NCBI GenBank assembly: GCA_963920665.1
Contig: OY987272.1
Coordinates: forward strand, 8,313,001-8,377,000
DNA length: 64,000 bases
Source: Straminergon stramineum
Taxonomy: Eukaryota > Streptophyta > Bryopsida > Hypnales > Calliergonaceae
Direction of reading: 5' to 3'
Shown: positions 50,431 through 62,259 of the stretch, one piece after another
How positions within the stretch are numbered: position 1 is the stretch's first letter
How the letters are laid out: the number at the start of each line of letters is the position of its first letter
Position numbers and translations under genes: made by a program
Notes under the pieces: model-generated
Databases searched by the model: none
Told to the model about the DNA's origin: nothing
The model's input: the letters and a program-made list of their open reading frames with translations, nothing else

Positions 50431-50569
50431 TTTAGAAACCCAGTGTAAAAAGAATCTTATCACCAGTGCAGCTCCAAATTTCTGCTCTTAAAGTTATGAG
50501 GAGAACAACTTTTCACCCAAACCACTTGACAGGTACGATCATTTTCATTCGAGTTGTGCATAGTATTAG

Positions 50570-50744
50570 CCCCTTGGAACCTCATGTGGGAACTTCCTTT
50601 TGTTCAGTTTTATATTTGTTTTTTGACCAACACGTGCAATGTTCTTCTCTGATAAAATTTAGCCCTGTCTGAATTATTGATTTTCAACTGTGTGATCAAT
50701 CAAATTGTCCATTCTATAACCTTGAAATTTTGACCATTTAGGGT
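50570..50744 (+). mobile_element. TTAA-type MITE, shortened member
   Basis: Left flank TTAG (50566-50569), right flank TTAA (50745-50748). Ends CCCCTTGGAACC and (read inward) ACCCTAAATGG. It shares the ACACGTGCAATGTTCTT block with 30944-31172. Confidence 0.55.
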
Positions 50745-51439
50745 TTAAGTAGCAAAGAGGAGCTTTCGAATAATATTCTCACCGTTTGTTTTTTATTGTC
50801 ATCACGTATCAATTTCCTCCATGAATTCGTCAATAACATGCATCTTGTTTTCAGCTCGAGATCAATTCAACGAGGGTGGAGTTGTTTCAGGGAAATCATT
50901 AATGGGTTCTTTGGAGAGCCACACGCTTGAGCAAGTATCTCATGGAGGCTTAAAGTGGATAGTTCTTCCTCAAAGTTGCTCATGGAAAGTGGTCTCGTAA
51001 TGGCAATAACATTCTGCTCTGACCCTCTCCAATGTTTAATAAATTAGTAGTGTATGGAAGCTTTTAGGCAATGTTGGTGTCTCGGATTGATTTAGCATAG
51101 TAATCCTATCTGGATTATTCCCGCTATTATTTTCATATGAAACTTGGTACAGATCTTTCTTGTTGGAGTTTCACGTGAAGCTTTTAGTGCTCTTTCTACA
51201 ACCCTAGTAAAAAGTAACCGCACCAATGATCTTACAAAGCGTGCGATGTTTGCGCAATAAGTGATATCTTGCCGAAATAGACCTCTACATCTATTTTATT
51301 AAGTATTGAGCTCAATTGAGAGGAAATCCTCTTCATCAATGGGAATGATTGGTGGTGGCAAGGGTTCGTAGGATATGCTCATTCGTATGTATGCGCACCC
51401 AATTCCTAAACCTCAAGGTCCCATTGATGAAGAGGTATA
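50745..51439. other. Intergenic region
   Basis: No gene or repeat recognised. Confidence 0.4.
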
Positions 51440-52034
51440 ACATTTGTATTGTATAAGAAACACCCCGAGGAAACCAACTCGCCTCATGACTCCCAAAACA
51501 AATACAGACCTGACAACACAACCTCCCTCAAAACAGATACACACAATGAAAATCAAACAAAAAAAACTAGATCCAAAAGACACAAAACTCATATACCCGA
51601 AACTCCTCCAACAACACAAAGAAACACAAAAAACACACAAATAAACGTACTCAAGTACCCAGACACAACAGCTCATAACCACACTGTCCAACACTAAAAC
51701 AACACAAACGGAAATCCACAAAACATAAACACATGAACAACTAAACCTGATTTATCAACACAAGGATGAATACATTATCATAGCTCCGTCCCGTCGGGAG
51801 AAGACCAAAGCGAATGAAATCCCCAATAATGGGACAGCCTCGCCGCTGTAAGACAGACACTATCTGAAATTTATCAACGCCTGCGGCCTTGTGGCCGAGT
51901 CCCCACGGGAAGGGGGAAGTGGCGAACGAACGGAGGCCAAGATCCTAACACGACTCAATAACTACAGAAATAAACATACCTACCACCGAACCCACCAAAA
52001 CAAAGGGCGGACAACGGGAAATCCTCGACCAACC
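51440..52034 (-). other. Probable EXO70 3' UTR with strong strand asymmetry
   Basis: Directly downstream of the EXO70 stop. From about 51450 to 51730 the plus strand is almost all A and C, so the EXO70 sense strand is almost all G and T. The skew continues from the coding region, which suggests that it is transcribed. No coding sequence on either strand. Confidence 0.5.
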
Positions 52035-53984
52035 TCAGCTGCCGTGGCTGGAACCGTGGAGAGATAAACCGTGGTTCGAAATCCGACGACGAAGGTCCTT
52101 CGAAGACTGAGAGAACATGAAGCCCTCGAAAAGGTTGTTCAGGTACTCCTCGATGTCGTCCGAAGTGTACTTGATGTACCGCTCCGGGTGTCTCTGAGAC
52201 TCCAAGTACTGACCGTAACGACCCAGGAAAGAACGGTAAGCGGGAAGGATCTTGTCCGAGATCGAAATACGAAGCTCGTCACGAAGCTGCTCGTCGAAAA
52301 CCACCCAACTCATCTGAGCCTTGTGAACCTCGTCGAAAGCGATGTTGAAGCTCTTGAAACGCTCCTTCAAAACCTGCTTCGAAACGCCGCTAGAAAAACT
52401 ACCGCTCGTGTGGATGCCCTCGTCGCGCAAGCAAGAAAGAACCTTGCCCCAAGCCGCACGCTGGTAGCTGCTCGCGTACTGACGAACCTGGCTCGTGTTC
52501 TTGCGAACCCAGTCGTCGCCCACCAAAGCACGAACCTCGGTCGTCTTCACCTTCTGCACGATGTAATGGATGTTGTTCATCAGAAACAAGTACGTCAGAG
52601 AAAGGTCCTTGTACAGCTTAGACTTCTCCTCCAAATTCGAAAGAAGAACCTTCGTGATCCAGATCGTCTGAACCGCCAGAGGAGAAAGCTCCGCGCAGTT
52701 CCCGTCGCGATCGCGGTCCTCGGACAGACGCGAAGAGTAACGAGGAGAGTCGCGCAGAGAATCCACGGACTCCTCCCCCTCCCCCTCCGAATCCTTCTTC
52801 TTCTCGCCGAACAAAAGCTTCAGAGTGTCCGAATAATCGCACATGAACTTGATGTAATTCATCACGTAACGAGTCAGAGGATGCACGCCGCCGCCGGGAA
52901 CCGGAGTCTTAGAACCGTCCCGCTGGATCGCGCTCTCGAAGTCCGCGAACGTACCACGAGCGCATTCACCCAGACGCATCAAAATGCCAGAAGCCTCGGC
53001 ACGCACCGCACTGCTCGCCTCGCCGCTGAAAATCTCCTCCAGCTCAGGAAGAAGGTCGCGCAACGTCTCGTACATGTCCAAAATCTTGAAAAGCTTCTCC
53101 GGAGAACGACGGCTGATCGCCACAGCCTCGCCGAAGCTCAGAAGCTGCAGCATCGGACCCTTCGCAAGCTCCGCGAAGCAAGAATCCACCACAGAAACCG
53201 AACCCGAAGCGAAAACGTCCTCGCAAAGACGACGCTCGCTCGGAAAAAGAGCACGCACAGACAATTTCATGTTCTGGTTCCATTTACGGATCGTCACCTC
53301 CTGGTCCTCCCAACGCATCTTACCCACCTCCTCGATGCTCTGACGCTCCACGCCGAGACGCTTCAGCGTCTCCTCCAGCGCATTCTTGCGGATGCTCGCG
53401 TAAACCTGCACGCACTCGCGCTTGTAACCCGCACGAAGCATGCGCTGCGCAATGTCGGACAGGTCCGGCACGATCCCGGGAGGAATCAGGTCCAGGAGAG
53501 GCTTCAGCTCCACGGGACGAGCCACAGGAATCTCCTCCTCCGCAACCTCCTCCTCGCCCGAGCTCCGAGAGTCCGCGGCCTCGTCCACGTCATCCAAACG
53601 ACGGCTGCTGAAGGAACCCGCACGAGAACAGTTCTCCATCAACCAATCCGGATCCACCGTGTCGCTGAACGCCAACAACATGTGACGGAACTCCTCCTCC
53701 AGACGAGCCATCGACAGCTGACGCAAATTCTGCGCGCGGCTCAACTCGCGAGTGTTGCTCTGACTCACCAACAAAGATTCCAACGCACTCTGAATCTCGT
53801 CCACCGCCTCCAAATACGCCACGGCCTCGTCCTGCGGACAGTCCCAGATCATCGACTGACGCGCGTGCTCCGAAGACGCAGAATCCCACTGCAAAACCAC
53901 ATCCTCCGCGGCGTTCAGACCGCGAACGGGCTTCACATCCGCAGGACCGACGTCCGACTCGTTCTCCCTACCGCTGTCCGCCAT
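52035..53984 (-). CDS. EXO70 exocyst subunit, copy 1, intronless
   Basis: Exocyst subunit that tethers secretory vesicles at the plasma membrane. 649 aa from the ATG at 53984 (MADSGREN) to the stop at 52035. The N-terminal part (about 30-120) is helical. An acidic linker (SSGEEEVAEEEIP, about 141-153) precedes the Exo70 domain (about 225-625). Family hallmarks are MRWEDQEVTIRKWNQ, VPGGGVHPLTRYVMNYIKF and, near the C-terminus, RYIKYTSDDIEEYLNNLFEG. The lack of introns fits the EXO70 clades other than EXO70A. Codons ending in A are almost absent, unlike the neighbouring genes. The frame is open about 115 codons further upstream, but without an ATG and without family similarity. A mirror copy starts at 63030. 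Confidence 0.92.
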   Translation of the reverse strand: MADSGRENESDVGPADVKPVRGLNAAEDVVLQWDSASSEHARQSMIWDCPQDEAVAYLEAVDEIQSALESLLVSQSNTRELSRAQNLRQLSMARLEEEFRHMLLAFSDTVDPDWLMENCSRAGSFSSRRLDDVDEAADSRSSGEEEVAEEEIPVARPVELKPLLDLIPPGIVPDLSDIAQRMLRAGYKRECVQVYASIRKNALEETLKRLGVERQSIEEVGKMRWEDQEVTIRKWNQNMKLSVRALFPSERRLCEDVFASGSVSVVDSCFAELAKGPMLQLLSFGEAVAISRRSPEKLFKILDMYETLRDLLPELEEIFSGEASSAVRAEASGILMRLGECARGTFADFESAIQRDGSKTPVPGGGVHPLTRYVMNYIKFMCDYSDTLKLLFGEKKKDSEGEGEESVDSLRDSPRYSSRLSEDRDRDGNCAELSPLAVQTIWITKVLLSNLEEKSKLYKDLSLTYLFLMNNIHYIVQKVKTTEVRALVGDDWVRKNTSQVRQYASSYQRAAWGKVLSCLRDEGIHTSGSFSSGVSKQVLKERFKSFNIAFDEVHKAQMSWVVFDEQLRDELRISISDKILPAYRSFLGRYGQYLESQRHPERYIKYTSDDIEEYLNNLFEGFMFSQSSKDLRRRISNHGLSLHGSSHGS

Positions 53985-54755
53985 CTCGAATACCCTAGAA
54001 TGCCCTCGCCTTGTCCTAACCCTATCACGTGCGTCGCCTTCGCCCTCTCCCGCACCCGGAAACCCAAAGTGGCGCACGCTCCTCGGGCGCAGCACGCAAA
54101 TCGACGCCCTCGATTCCGACCTACGGCCTTCCCGTCGCGACCATGCGTCCAGCACCTCAATGGCGAACTGGATCAAAACCCAAACCAAATGACGCCACCT
54201 CGCTCCCACCACGACACGGATTCCGACGATTCGCGCAATCCGCACGGGACGCTTCGCATTCCAGCGCCCACGGACGAAAGAATCCCCAAGCACGCCCTGA
54301 TCTAACCTACCACGGCGTGTGGGACGCCACACATGACAACCCTGACCAGCACATGAGACGCCAAGTCTAGTCTAACACCGCGGTGCAGCAGATGTCCAGG
54401 GAGAGGGATGCTCGAGGGGAGCAGGGCACGTAAACAGGCACTCGGAGAGCGCAGTGCGCGCGGCATAGCATCATTCCACGGCCGGTACCCCTGTTGCTGC
54501 TGCTACTGCCGCTACCCCGTGAGTCCGTGCCTGCGGGCACCCCGCACTTAAACTCCACCAGAGGAGCGACAGAGCAATTGCCTTCACAACGCCATCACCA
54601 ACCACTCTCAGGAGAGTCCACCGCGGCATTCGCGTGGCAGCAGCGTCGTTGTCGTCGTCCCGCAAGAGTGCGATCCGCCATGGTCGTGATGGATCCCGTC
54701 GCGTCGCAATTCCTTGAAGCTCACGCGACGCACGACGCTCAAACCCCAGTTCGCT
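52035..54755 (-). repeat. Left arm of EXO70 inverted duplication
   Basis: Mirror of 62260-64000 (matching positions sum to about 117014). Identical by eye over shared coding DNA, nearly so up to about 54490, clearly diverged from there to about 54755. Similarity is lost beyond. Confidence 0.9.
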
Positions 54756-55246
54756 CTTTCCTCTTCGTCCGCTGCTCGCGTACTTGACTACTAACGTACT
54801 CTCTTCTGCCTTCAAGCCCTCCGGCTCTTCCACCAATACAGGAGATTGAAGTTGGGCCCTTGAAACCCTAGCTCCTTGGTCCACACGTACTTCTCAGTAC
54901 TGCTGAGCACTTTCCGAGGAATTCCAGAGTAACTGCGGCTGATCCCGAATTCCGCCGAGCTCTACCCTTTTGTGGGGTCATTTTGTAGGCAAGCAATTTA
55001 GAAGAAAGTTTTGGCTTTGCCAAATGCTTGGGACGTAAGATAGAAACACCCAAATCCATCACGTTTTCTGCCTTTACTAGGTAATTAGTCATCATGATGA
55101 CCTACTGTTTGGAAACAATGTCTCCAATGTCGAGAGATTACAAACCGAAGTTGTTTCATAATTTTTTGATACTCATACAATACACTTTGAATTTTCAAAG
55201 TTGAAAACATAGAAGACATACCTATGTCAATCGACTCCCTTCTTAA

Positions 55247-55443
55247 TCCTAGAAGGATGCTCGAGACACTAAGTGTCCTATGGATGACAGAGAATCCTTC
55301 CAAGTAAGATAAAATTGCAATTGTTCATCCTCGGAATTTGGTGTGAAAAGGAAAGGTCTTGCAAAATCATTAGACCTCCAATGAATGTTGTTGAGTTTTT
55401 CTATGCAAAATGATTCACACGGTAGCAGCATGTCCTTATAGGG
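55247..55443 (-). mobile_element. TTAA-flanked MITE beside the EXO70 arm
   Basis: TTAA at 55243-55246 and 55444-55447. Ends TCCTAGAAGGATGC and CCCTATAAGGACATGC. 197 bp, with a GACACTAAGTGTC palindrome near the left end. Confidence 0.6.
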
Positions 55444-56439
55444 TTAAATCCTAAAAGATTGTAAGGATTGTGTGTTTTTCAAGAGAAATTGTCAAAAAAA
55501 TCATTTTTTAGTGCATTGCCCAAAATTGAAAATAAGAACTTCCTTTTTGAACTTCAACCGTACAAAAGTGTAGTAGACTACTATGATAAGGTGTTGGAAT
55601 AATTTTCAACCTATTTGATTGCATCCATTGAAGGATTATAACGTTTGAAGTGAGAGAAAAAATGTATTCCTTTCAAAATGAGGTCAATAGTCTTTGACCC
55701 CTCTTGGAATAAATTTTTGTCTTTTCATGAATTTGTGTCTCTCCACAATTGATTTCTAAATCTTACTAGGTACACATATGCAAAATTCCCAAAGCAAATA
55801 TGTAGTCTAGCTTATACTAAATCACCTTGCAATGTGAATAAGTTTAGTTGAATTGGCAATACCAACTAGTTGATTTTTGATTATGTCTTGTGTAATGAGG
55901 AAATTTTTTATTTGAAATCCAAATGGTGAAAAGTTAGAGACAAACATTAGGAATATGTGGAAAAATTTTCAAGACCTTCAAATTCATAGATTGCATAATA
56001 ATAGAACTTGAAGTTAGAAGAAAATGTTATTTTTTGAAATTGACCTCAACATAGCTAATAAATTTTGAGTACATTCAAAATGTAATTTGAGAATAAGATT
56101 TCTTAGACAATTTTATGCCATACTTTATTAGTTAAATACCTACCAAATTTTAGAAGTTGATGAAGATTTTAGCAAAAGATGTCCAAATAGTCCTAACTTC
56201 CCAAAAAATTTGGGCAACATGTAAGTTTGATTCTAGCATCCGTTAAAAAGTGTAGAAAAATGCTAAAAATGCTAACTTAGCTAGGATTCATAGCTATATA
56301 GCAATTTGAGGTAGGTACGTTTGATTGAAGATTTTCATATTTTTAAACCAAATTTTAAGAGATGGTGGGGACGAGGAATATCTTTCACAAGCACTAAATT
56401 TTATGACATTTTGAAATACAAGTCAAAAGTCATGGCCTA

Positions 56440-56516
56440 ATATGTTACTTTTTTCAAGGCAAATTTTTTTTAATCACTTTTTTCATAAAAAAAAATTTGA
56501 AATTGGATTTCTAGAG

Positions 56517-56592
<76 letters not shown>

Positions 56593-56915
56593 AGCTTTTA
56601 ATCATTCCATTTTGATCAATGAGTCAAAAGTTATGAGGATTTTTTGTTTGCGGGCAGTTATGAATTTTCTACTCTAAAATGAAGTATAAAGTCCTTTATC
56701 TTCCTCAATTTTCAATATTTTTGAAAATAAAATAAAATCATAGGATGTAGATTGTTTATTACAACATTGCAATCATTTGGATTGGCATTTTTCAATTGCA
56801 TATTTAAATTCTTAACTATTTAGTATTTTGAATCATTCTCTACTACTATCTACTTACTATTTTTTCTTATATATTGCATAATTCCAAATGATTTGAAAGT
56901 TTTCAAGCATGTGTC
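56440..56915 (+). repeat. Dispersed repeat family A, copy 2
   Basis: Partner of 7470-7905; carries the microsatellite at 56518-56589 inside it. Confidence 0.65.
56518..56589. repeat. (AT)n(GT)n microsatellite
   Basis: About 16 AT units followed by about 19 GT units. Confidence 0.95.
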
Positions 56916-59680
56916 TAACATATTCATGGAACTTTAGGGGGTAACACCAAAATTTAGTGCCTTGAATACTTAGGGGGTATTAATAAAATATATATTATTC
57001 TAATATCATATTTTTGAAAATATATCATCTCAATGAAAAAAATATGTCACTCTAATTATATTTTACTTTCTATTTCAAATTATAAAAAGAAAAAATGCAT
57101 AATTCAATTTGAAACTTGTTATTTAGTTGATTTTTTTAATCTATAAATTTTTCATACTATTCAAAAATTGAATTTTTTCTTGAATTTCAATGGCTCACTC
57201 TTTTGACTCCTAAATTTTTTTGGAAATAATTATGTAGATGTGTAATAGAATTCATTTTTTTTTCCAAATTTTATTATTAAAATATTTAAGTCACTTAAAA
57301 ATGTAATTATGAAGCTTGAAATTTATTATCTTTTAAGAATTATAACCCTTGGTCATTTGGAATTTAGCAAGTAATATCTTTAAAATAGATAGTTTTCTTC
57401 TTTTGAATCCAAGTTTCAGTGCACAACTAATGACAATTGACTAAAGATTTGTGACTTTGGGAGTTTTAGAGTCAAAAAATTCAACACATTGTTATATAGA
57501 AAACGAAATCTTCCGGAAATTTGTTGCAGGAACTAGATAGGGGGATTGAGGCAAATTTTCGATCATTGATGCATTTTTAAACATATCCCTCATTCAAGAG
57601 GACATAAACCTATGTTTTGGAAGGGTTACCTAGACATGTTGCATAATGTTGACATGCATGTATAATAGTACGCTTGGAGCTTGCAACAAATCTTTAGTCC
57701 AAATGTCAATGTGAGGAAGCAACTTGTCTCCTATACATATTTGGCCTCAACTAGTTGTAGATGGTGCATGGATTCACAATGATGAAGGGGTCAATGATGG
57801 AGAGGATTTAGTGGATGTGTTCTATCTATGAGTGGATAGTCACTTTTGGTCTTCTAAAATAATTCGTCATTGAAGTAATTGTTTGCTTATGCTAATCATT
57901 GACTGCCCCCTCCAACTATTCATATTTTTGAAAAATTCTTGTGGTTGCAATCAATATGGGATATTGTCACTACAGGTATTCATGACCATATTCTACATTT
58001 GTATAGTATTTTGTATTTGTATTCCGTAATGTATTTCATATGATATTATGTATAATATTTTAATATTTACATCATGTATTGTACTCTATACTGGTGGCAT
58101 CATTGATATTTCCAAAGATCAACGGCATTGGAGGGGGGAGTGTTTATTTTAGAACCAAATCAACGGCTTTGCTTTTTTCCATAGAGAGGATGGGGTGGTT
58201 AATTCCCCCCAAATGAAGTGTTCCATCATCACAAGAGATAGTAGTTTTGAACTTTGAAGTAGTCCAATTTAACCAAAGATATTGATGCTTGGTAACGATG
58301 TAGAAAACTTAGGAAGGTATTCTACACAAACTTCATAGAAAAGTCAAATGATGAATTCAAAGCAAAACATCTTCATAAAAATTGCTATCAAATATTGAAA
58401 CTCATGCAAGAATAAACAATAGTGAAAGTAAATCAAATGAGTGCCAATCTTGATGCCAAGTGAGCCAAGAGAAACAATACATAGAATTTGAAGTTGTAAA
58501 CCTAAGATAATAGGCAAAAAAGACCACAAAAGCAAGCAAGATGATCAAGAGAGTAAGTTAGATGACTACAAGAGTAAGGTAGCCATAAGACCTTTGACCT
58601 AAATCACCACACTTAAATGGATACACCTAGTACTAAGTTATTTTAAAGTGGCAGAGCTTCAATGAGCAAAAGATGCTCCAAAAGTTATGTCAACAATTTG
58701 ATTGTCATTATCTTGAAATTAAAGACGAAAAAATAGTTTTATTCTAGAATTTTTTTGTAGTATTCATTTTTTTCTACATCGTGAATAATTTACTATATTT
58801 TAGAATTTTATTGAACGTTTAATTAGATTTGTGCTTCAAAAATCTCTTTGACTCTCATTGTTTTTTCTTAAAAATTTATGGCAGTTGTGGTATGGGTAAC
58901 TATTCATTGTCCAAATGTAGATGAAAGGAGACAAAGTGACTCCAAAATAAGTTGTAGTTTCAATTATGACACTTTAGTCACAAATATGTGATGTCTTAGT
59001 CCTGGTGCATCAATTGGAATTAGTATGTGTCATTACTAAAAATACATATTTATCAATATAAAAAAATATATATATCATCTAATCAACACCAACCTAAAGG
59101 TTGAATGTCAATAGAGTTAGATAATTTCTCAATGAGGTTCTTGATTCAAAAATGGTGAATAAAATGAATGTATACCTTTTTCTTGACAATTGAAAAATCA
59201 ATCTCTAATCAAATATGATCTATAAATCTATATATTTCAAATTGAAACAAGTTCAATCTTTCTTTAGATTTAGATTTGGGGAATGTGAGAGAGGATTGAA
59301 TTCTTTAAACAAAAGAATTTGATTCAAAAACTCCAACATCACAGAAATTGTAAGTTTTATCAAAAAAGTAGAATATTGATGTTTTTTTGTTCAACTTTCA
59401 ACTTTTTACCAACTTATTAAGTGGACATTTATTAGAACATATTGCGATTGAATTTCTATTTGAGAATCATTAATATTGTGTGCATTCTAGAACAACAAGA
59501 TTTGCAATCTTTCAATAAACCCTTGAAAAAAAATTTATAATTATAAATTCTATATTCATATATTTAACTTTTTCTATAATTTAAACACAAGTTTGTATCT
59601 TGGCTTATGTACAAATAGAGTGACATTTCCTTATTGTAGATTAAAAACATATAACTTCTATTTGTTGATTCACAAGTTAA

Positions 59681-60605
59681 CACCTTCAACCCCCCAAGGT
59701 CCAAGACCTTCTTTTGCCAAATAACACTCAAAATTGCCATTTCTATTACAAAAAAAAATTAAAAAAAAATTAAAAATTGTTTTTTTTGGAAATCTAATTG
59801 TAGGATCTTACACTTAAATAGTATGAGAGTGTGTGGAATAAATTTCAAATATTTTGACCACATAGATTGCAAGATATTTGCATTTAAAGTGATATAAATG
59901 ATTTTCTTGGACATTGCGGGATTAAATTATTTGATTTTCAACCTTCTTAACTTAAATTTTTGTGCTACAAATTTTTGAGGTTTAAATCTTTATGGTGGGA
60001 AATTGAATTGAGAATCTAGGGGGGGATTTCAAGAAAACTTAATTTTCAATCTAAAGAAAAATTGTTAAGTAGAAGTAGGTATGTTTTGGAAGGAAATTCT
60101 AAATTCTAAATATCTCTAAGATAGAATTAAAATTCACAAATTCCAATGGTGAGATTGTTCTAGCAAGAAAATGAAACCATGTGAAACTTTCTTTTATTTA
60201 AATTGTAAAAATTGCATTAAAAAATGAAACCTATAAATTATTTTTCAAGAAGATGCTTAGATTGCCCCCAAAACAAGATTGTCCATAACTTTCACATCAC
60301 TTATCCAAATGACATGAATCAAAGCTTTCTATGTAGAAAAATATAAACTATGAGAAAAAAACATTATTTTAAAAAATTTCAAATTTTTTCAAATTTTTTT
60401 TGCTACTCAGTTTCCCTTGTTTTGAGCTTATTTGGACATAACTTTTGTTTTTGTGCACCAATTGAAAAAAAAGTTATATTCTTACAAAACTAATAAATTT
60501 TCTTATCTCTAGAAAAAGTTTCAGAAAATCATGACAAAAATTGAGATTGTACGTGCTTGCCCGAAATCCAATTTGTCCTCCAAGGTGACAATGGTCCTTT
60601 AGGGG
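59681..60605 (-). mobile_element. Candidate TTAA-flanked element
   Basis: A clear right end (read inward TTAA-CCCCTAAAGGACC, TTAA 60606-60609), identical over 13 bases to the left end of 27240-27771. The left end is only suggested by TTAA 59677-59680 followed by CACCTTCAACCCCCCAAGG, so that limit is uncertain. Confidence 0.35.
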
Positions 60606-61723
60606 TTAATCAATTACTTAAATGGTGATTGCTTATTAATCATCAATATGTTCTTTATGATTCATACTAATTCAATGTGTATCATGAATTTGTTCTACAA
60701 GCCAACCATTTTTGTCTTTCCCAATAGTATTTTATTTTTTCATATACATTGGATTGCATATTTTACTTTATTTAGAGTAATTTATCTAAAACTAAGATTG
60801 ATATGGTTGATTATTTCTTGTGTAGAAAAATATTTTAAATGATGTATTTAAAATACAAATACAAAACATGTTGTACAAAACCTCATTTCTTCTAAAACTT
60901 GTATAGTTTTATTTTTAACAAATTTCTTCAAATTTTAAATTTTAACTACATGCTATGCAACTTGCTCTATTGAAGACTCTATTAATCAAAATTCCAATCG
61001 AAAAAATCTTATTTCATTTATTTTGAGCTACTATTTATCATAACATATTCACAAAATATTCAATGTGACTTAAAACATGATTCAAATTATACCCTGTGTA
61101 CCCTCCACAATAGTTGATGATACATGTCATTGATTCCATTGTAAGAAATTTAGAGACCAATAATTTCTACTTCATTTTATTTTTGCTTTTAACATTCCAG
61201 TTTTTCAAATTTTTTTAGTATAATTAAGCCCCATAATTTTCTAATGCATCTGACAATTGGAAATTGCTATATTATTTGTCTATATTTATTTTTAGAAGAT
61301 CCAATATTGGAATCTCATACCTTACTTCAAAGAAGAATTGAAATTCAAAATAATCTTAAAAACAAACTCAAAACCAAATTTGATAAGGCAACCAACCATA
61401 TTGGATATGTGAAACAATCAACCTTTTGTTTTGATTTATTACTTGAATAATGGGACACCCTACACTAACTAATAACCAACCTTTGCAAAGGCACATAGGG
61501 CCAAATTGCACCATTTTTATCAACCAAAAATAGTCTTTGTATGCCAAAAGATTTTCATCTTCGTTTAAAATATGGATGATTGAAGTCACCAATTTGGGAT
61601 GGAAAAGAGAAAATCCAACATCAAAAAACTTAATTTTATCCAAAAAAAGAAATATCCTATGAGAGGGTCAAATTTGACACATTCTATTTGTCATGAAGTG
61701 CCGTAGTTGTGCAATTGGTTTAT

Positions 61724-61990
61724 CCTTGAAAGGACGAGCTAGTCACCATAGAAATCATTTATTTCGGTACCAACCGTACCATGTGAATTGTTGGATTAAA
61801 AAAATGCAAAAGCACTCATTGGCAATCAAACTACTGTAGAAGATTTCCCCTTATCACACAAAATTTGGAAGATGAATAGTTGCACTTCTATCCTACGTGG
61901 AGAGATTCTTTGTCATTCATAGGCTGAAAAATGGTAGTAGCGTCGTTTAAAGGTTTAAAAGCGATACAAACCTCTCAAAATTTGACGTGG
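61724..61990 (+). repeat. Dispersed repeat family B, copy 2
   Basis: Matches 24356-24560. Its right flank continues into the block shared with 20030-20090. Confidence 0.55.
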
Positions 61991-62259
61991 AAATTCAATT
62001 TGGCACTTCATTGTTAAATCAGACCTTCACATGTGGGAAGCTTATTACTTGGAGCTTCACCTCTCTCATAAAGTTAAAAAAGAATGTGCTGCTTGAAACT
62101 CTCGGTCATGGGCGCTCTCAATATTACGGTCCTCGACAACGAACAGGAGCGGAGAGCAAAGCTAGGGTTTGCCGACGTCACTGTAGAAGCGGAATCCAGA
62201 AGGGAGGGCGAGAGAGCAGACCCAGAGAGTATGCGGTCACTCCGTACGAGAGCAGCTAA

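Larger units (their letters stand above)
55448..62259. other. AT-rich spacer of the EXO70 inverted duplication
   Basis: About 6.8 kb with no gene I can support. It contains dispersed repeat A (56440-56915), a compound microsatellite, a possible TTAA element (59681-60605) and dispersed repeat B (61724-61990). Confidence 0.5.

Noticed and set aside
51444..51697. Two overlapping Thr/Lys/His-rich frames
   Set aside because: They arise from the A+C-rich strand of the EXO70 downstream region, which lacks G and T and hence stops.
52071..54305. 744-codon open frame antisense to EXO70
   Set aside because: It exists because the sense gene lacks TTA, CTA and TCA codons. Its product is low in complexity and Arg-rich, and the sense frame has clear EXO70 homology.
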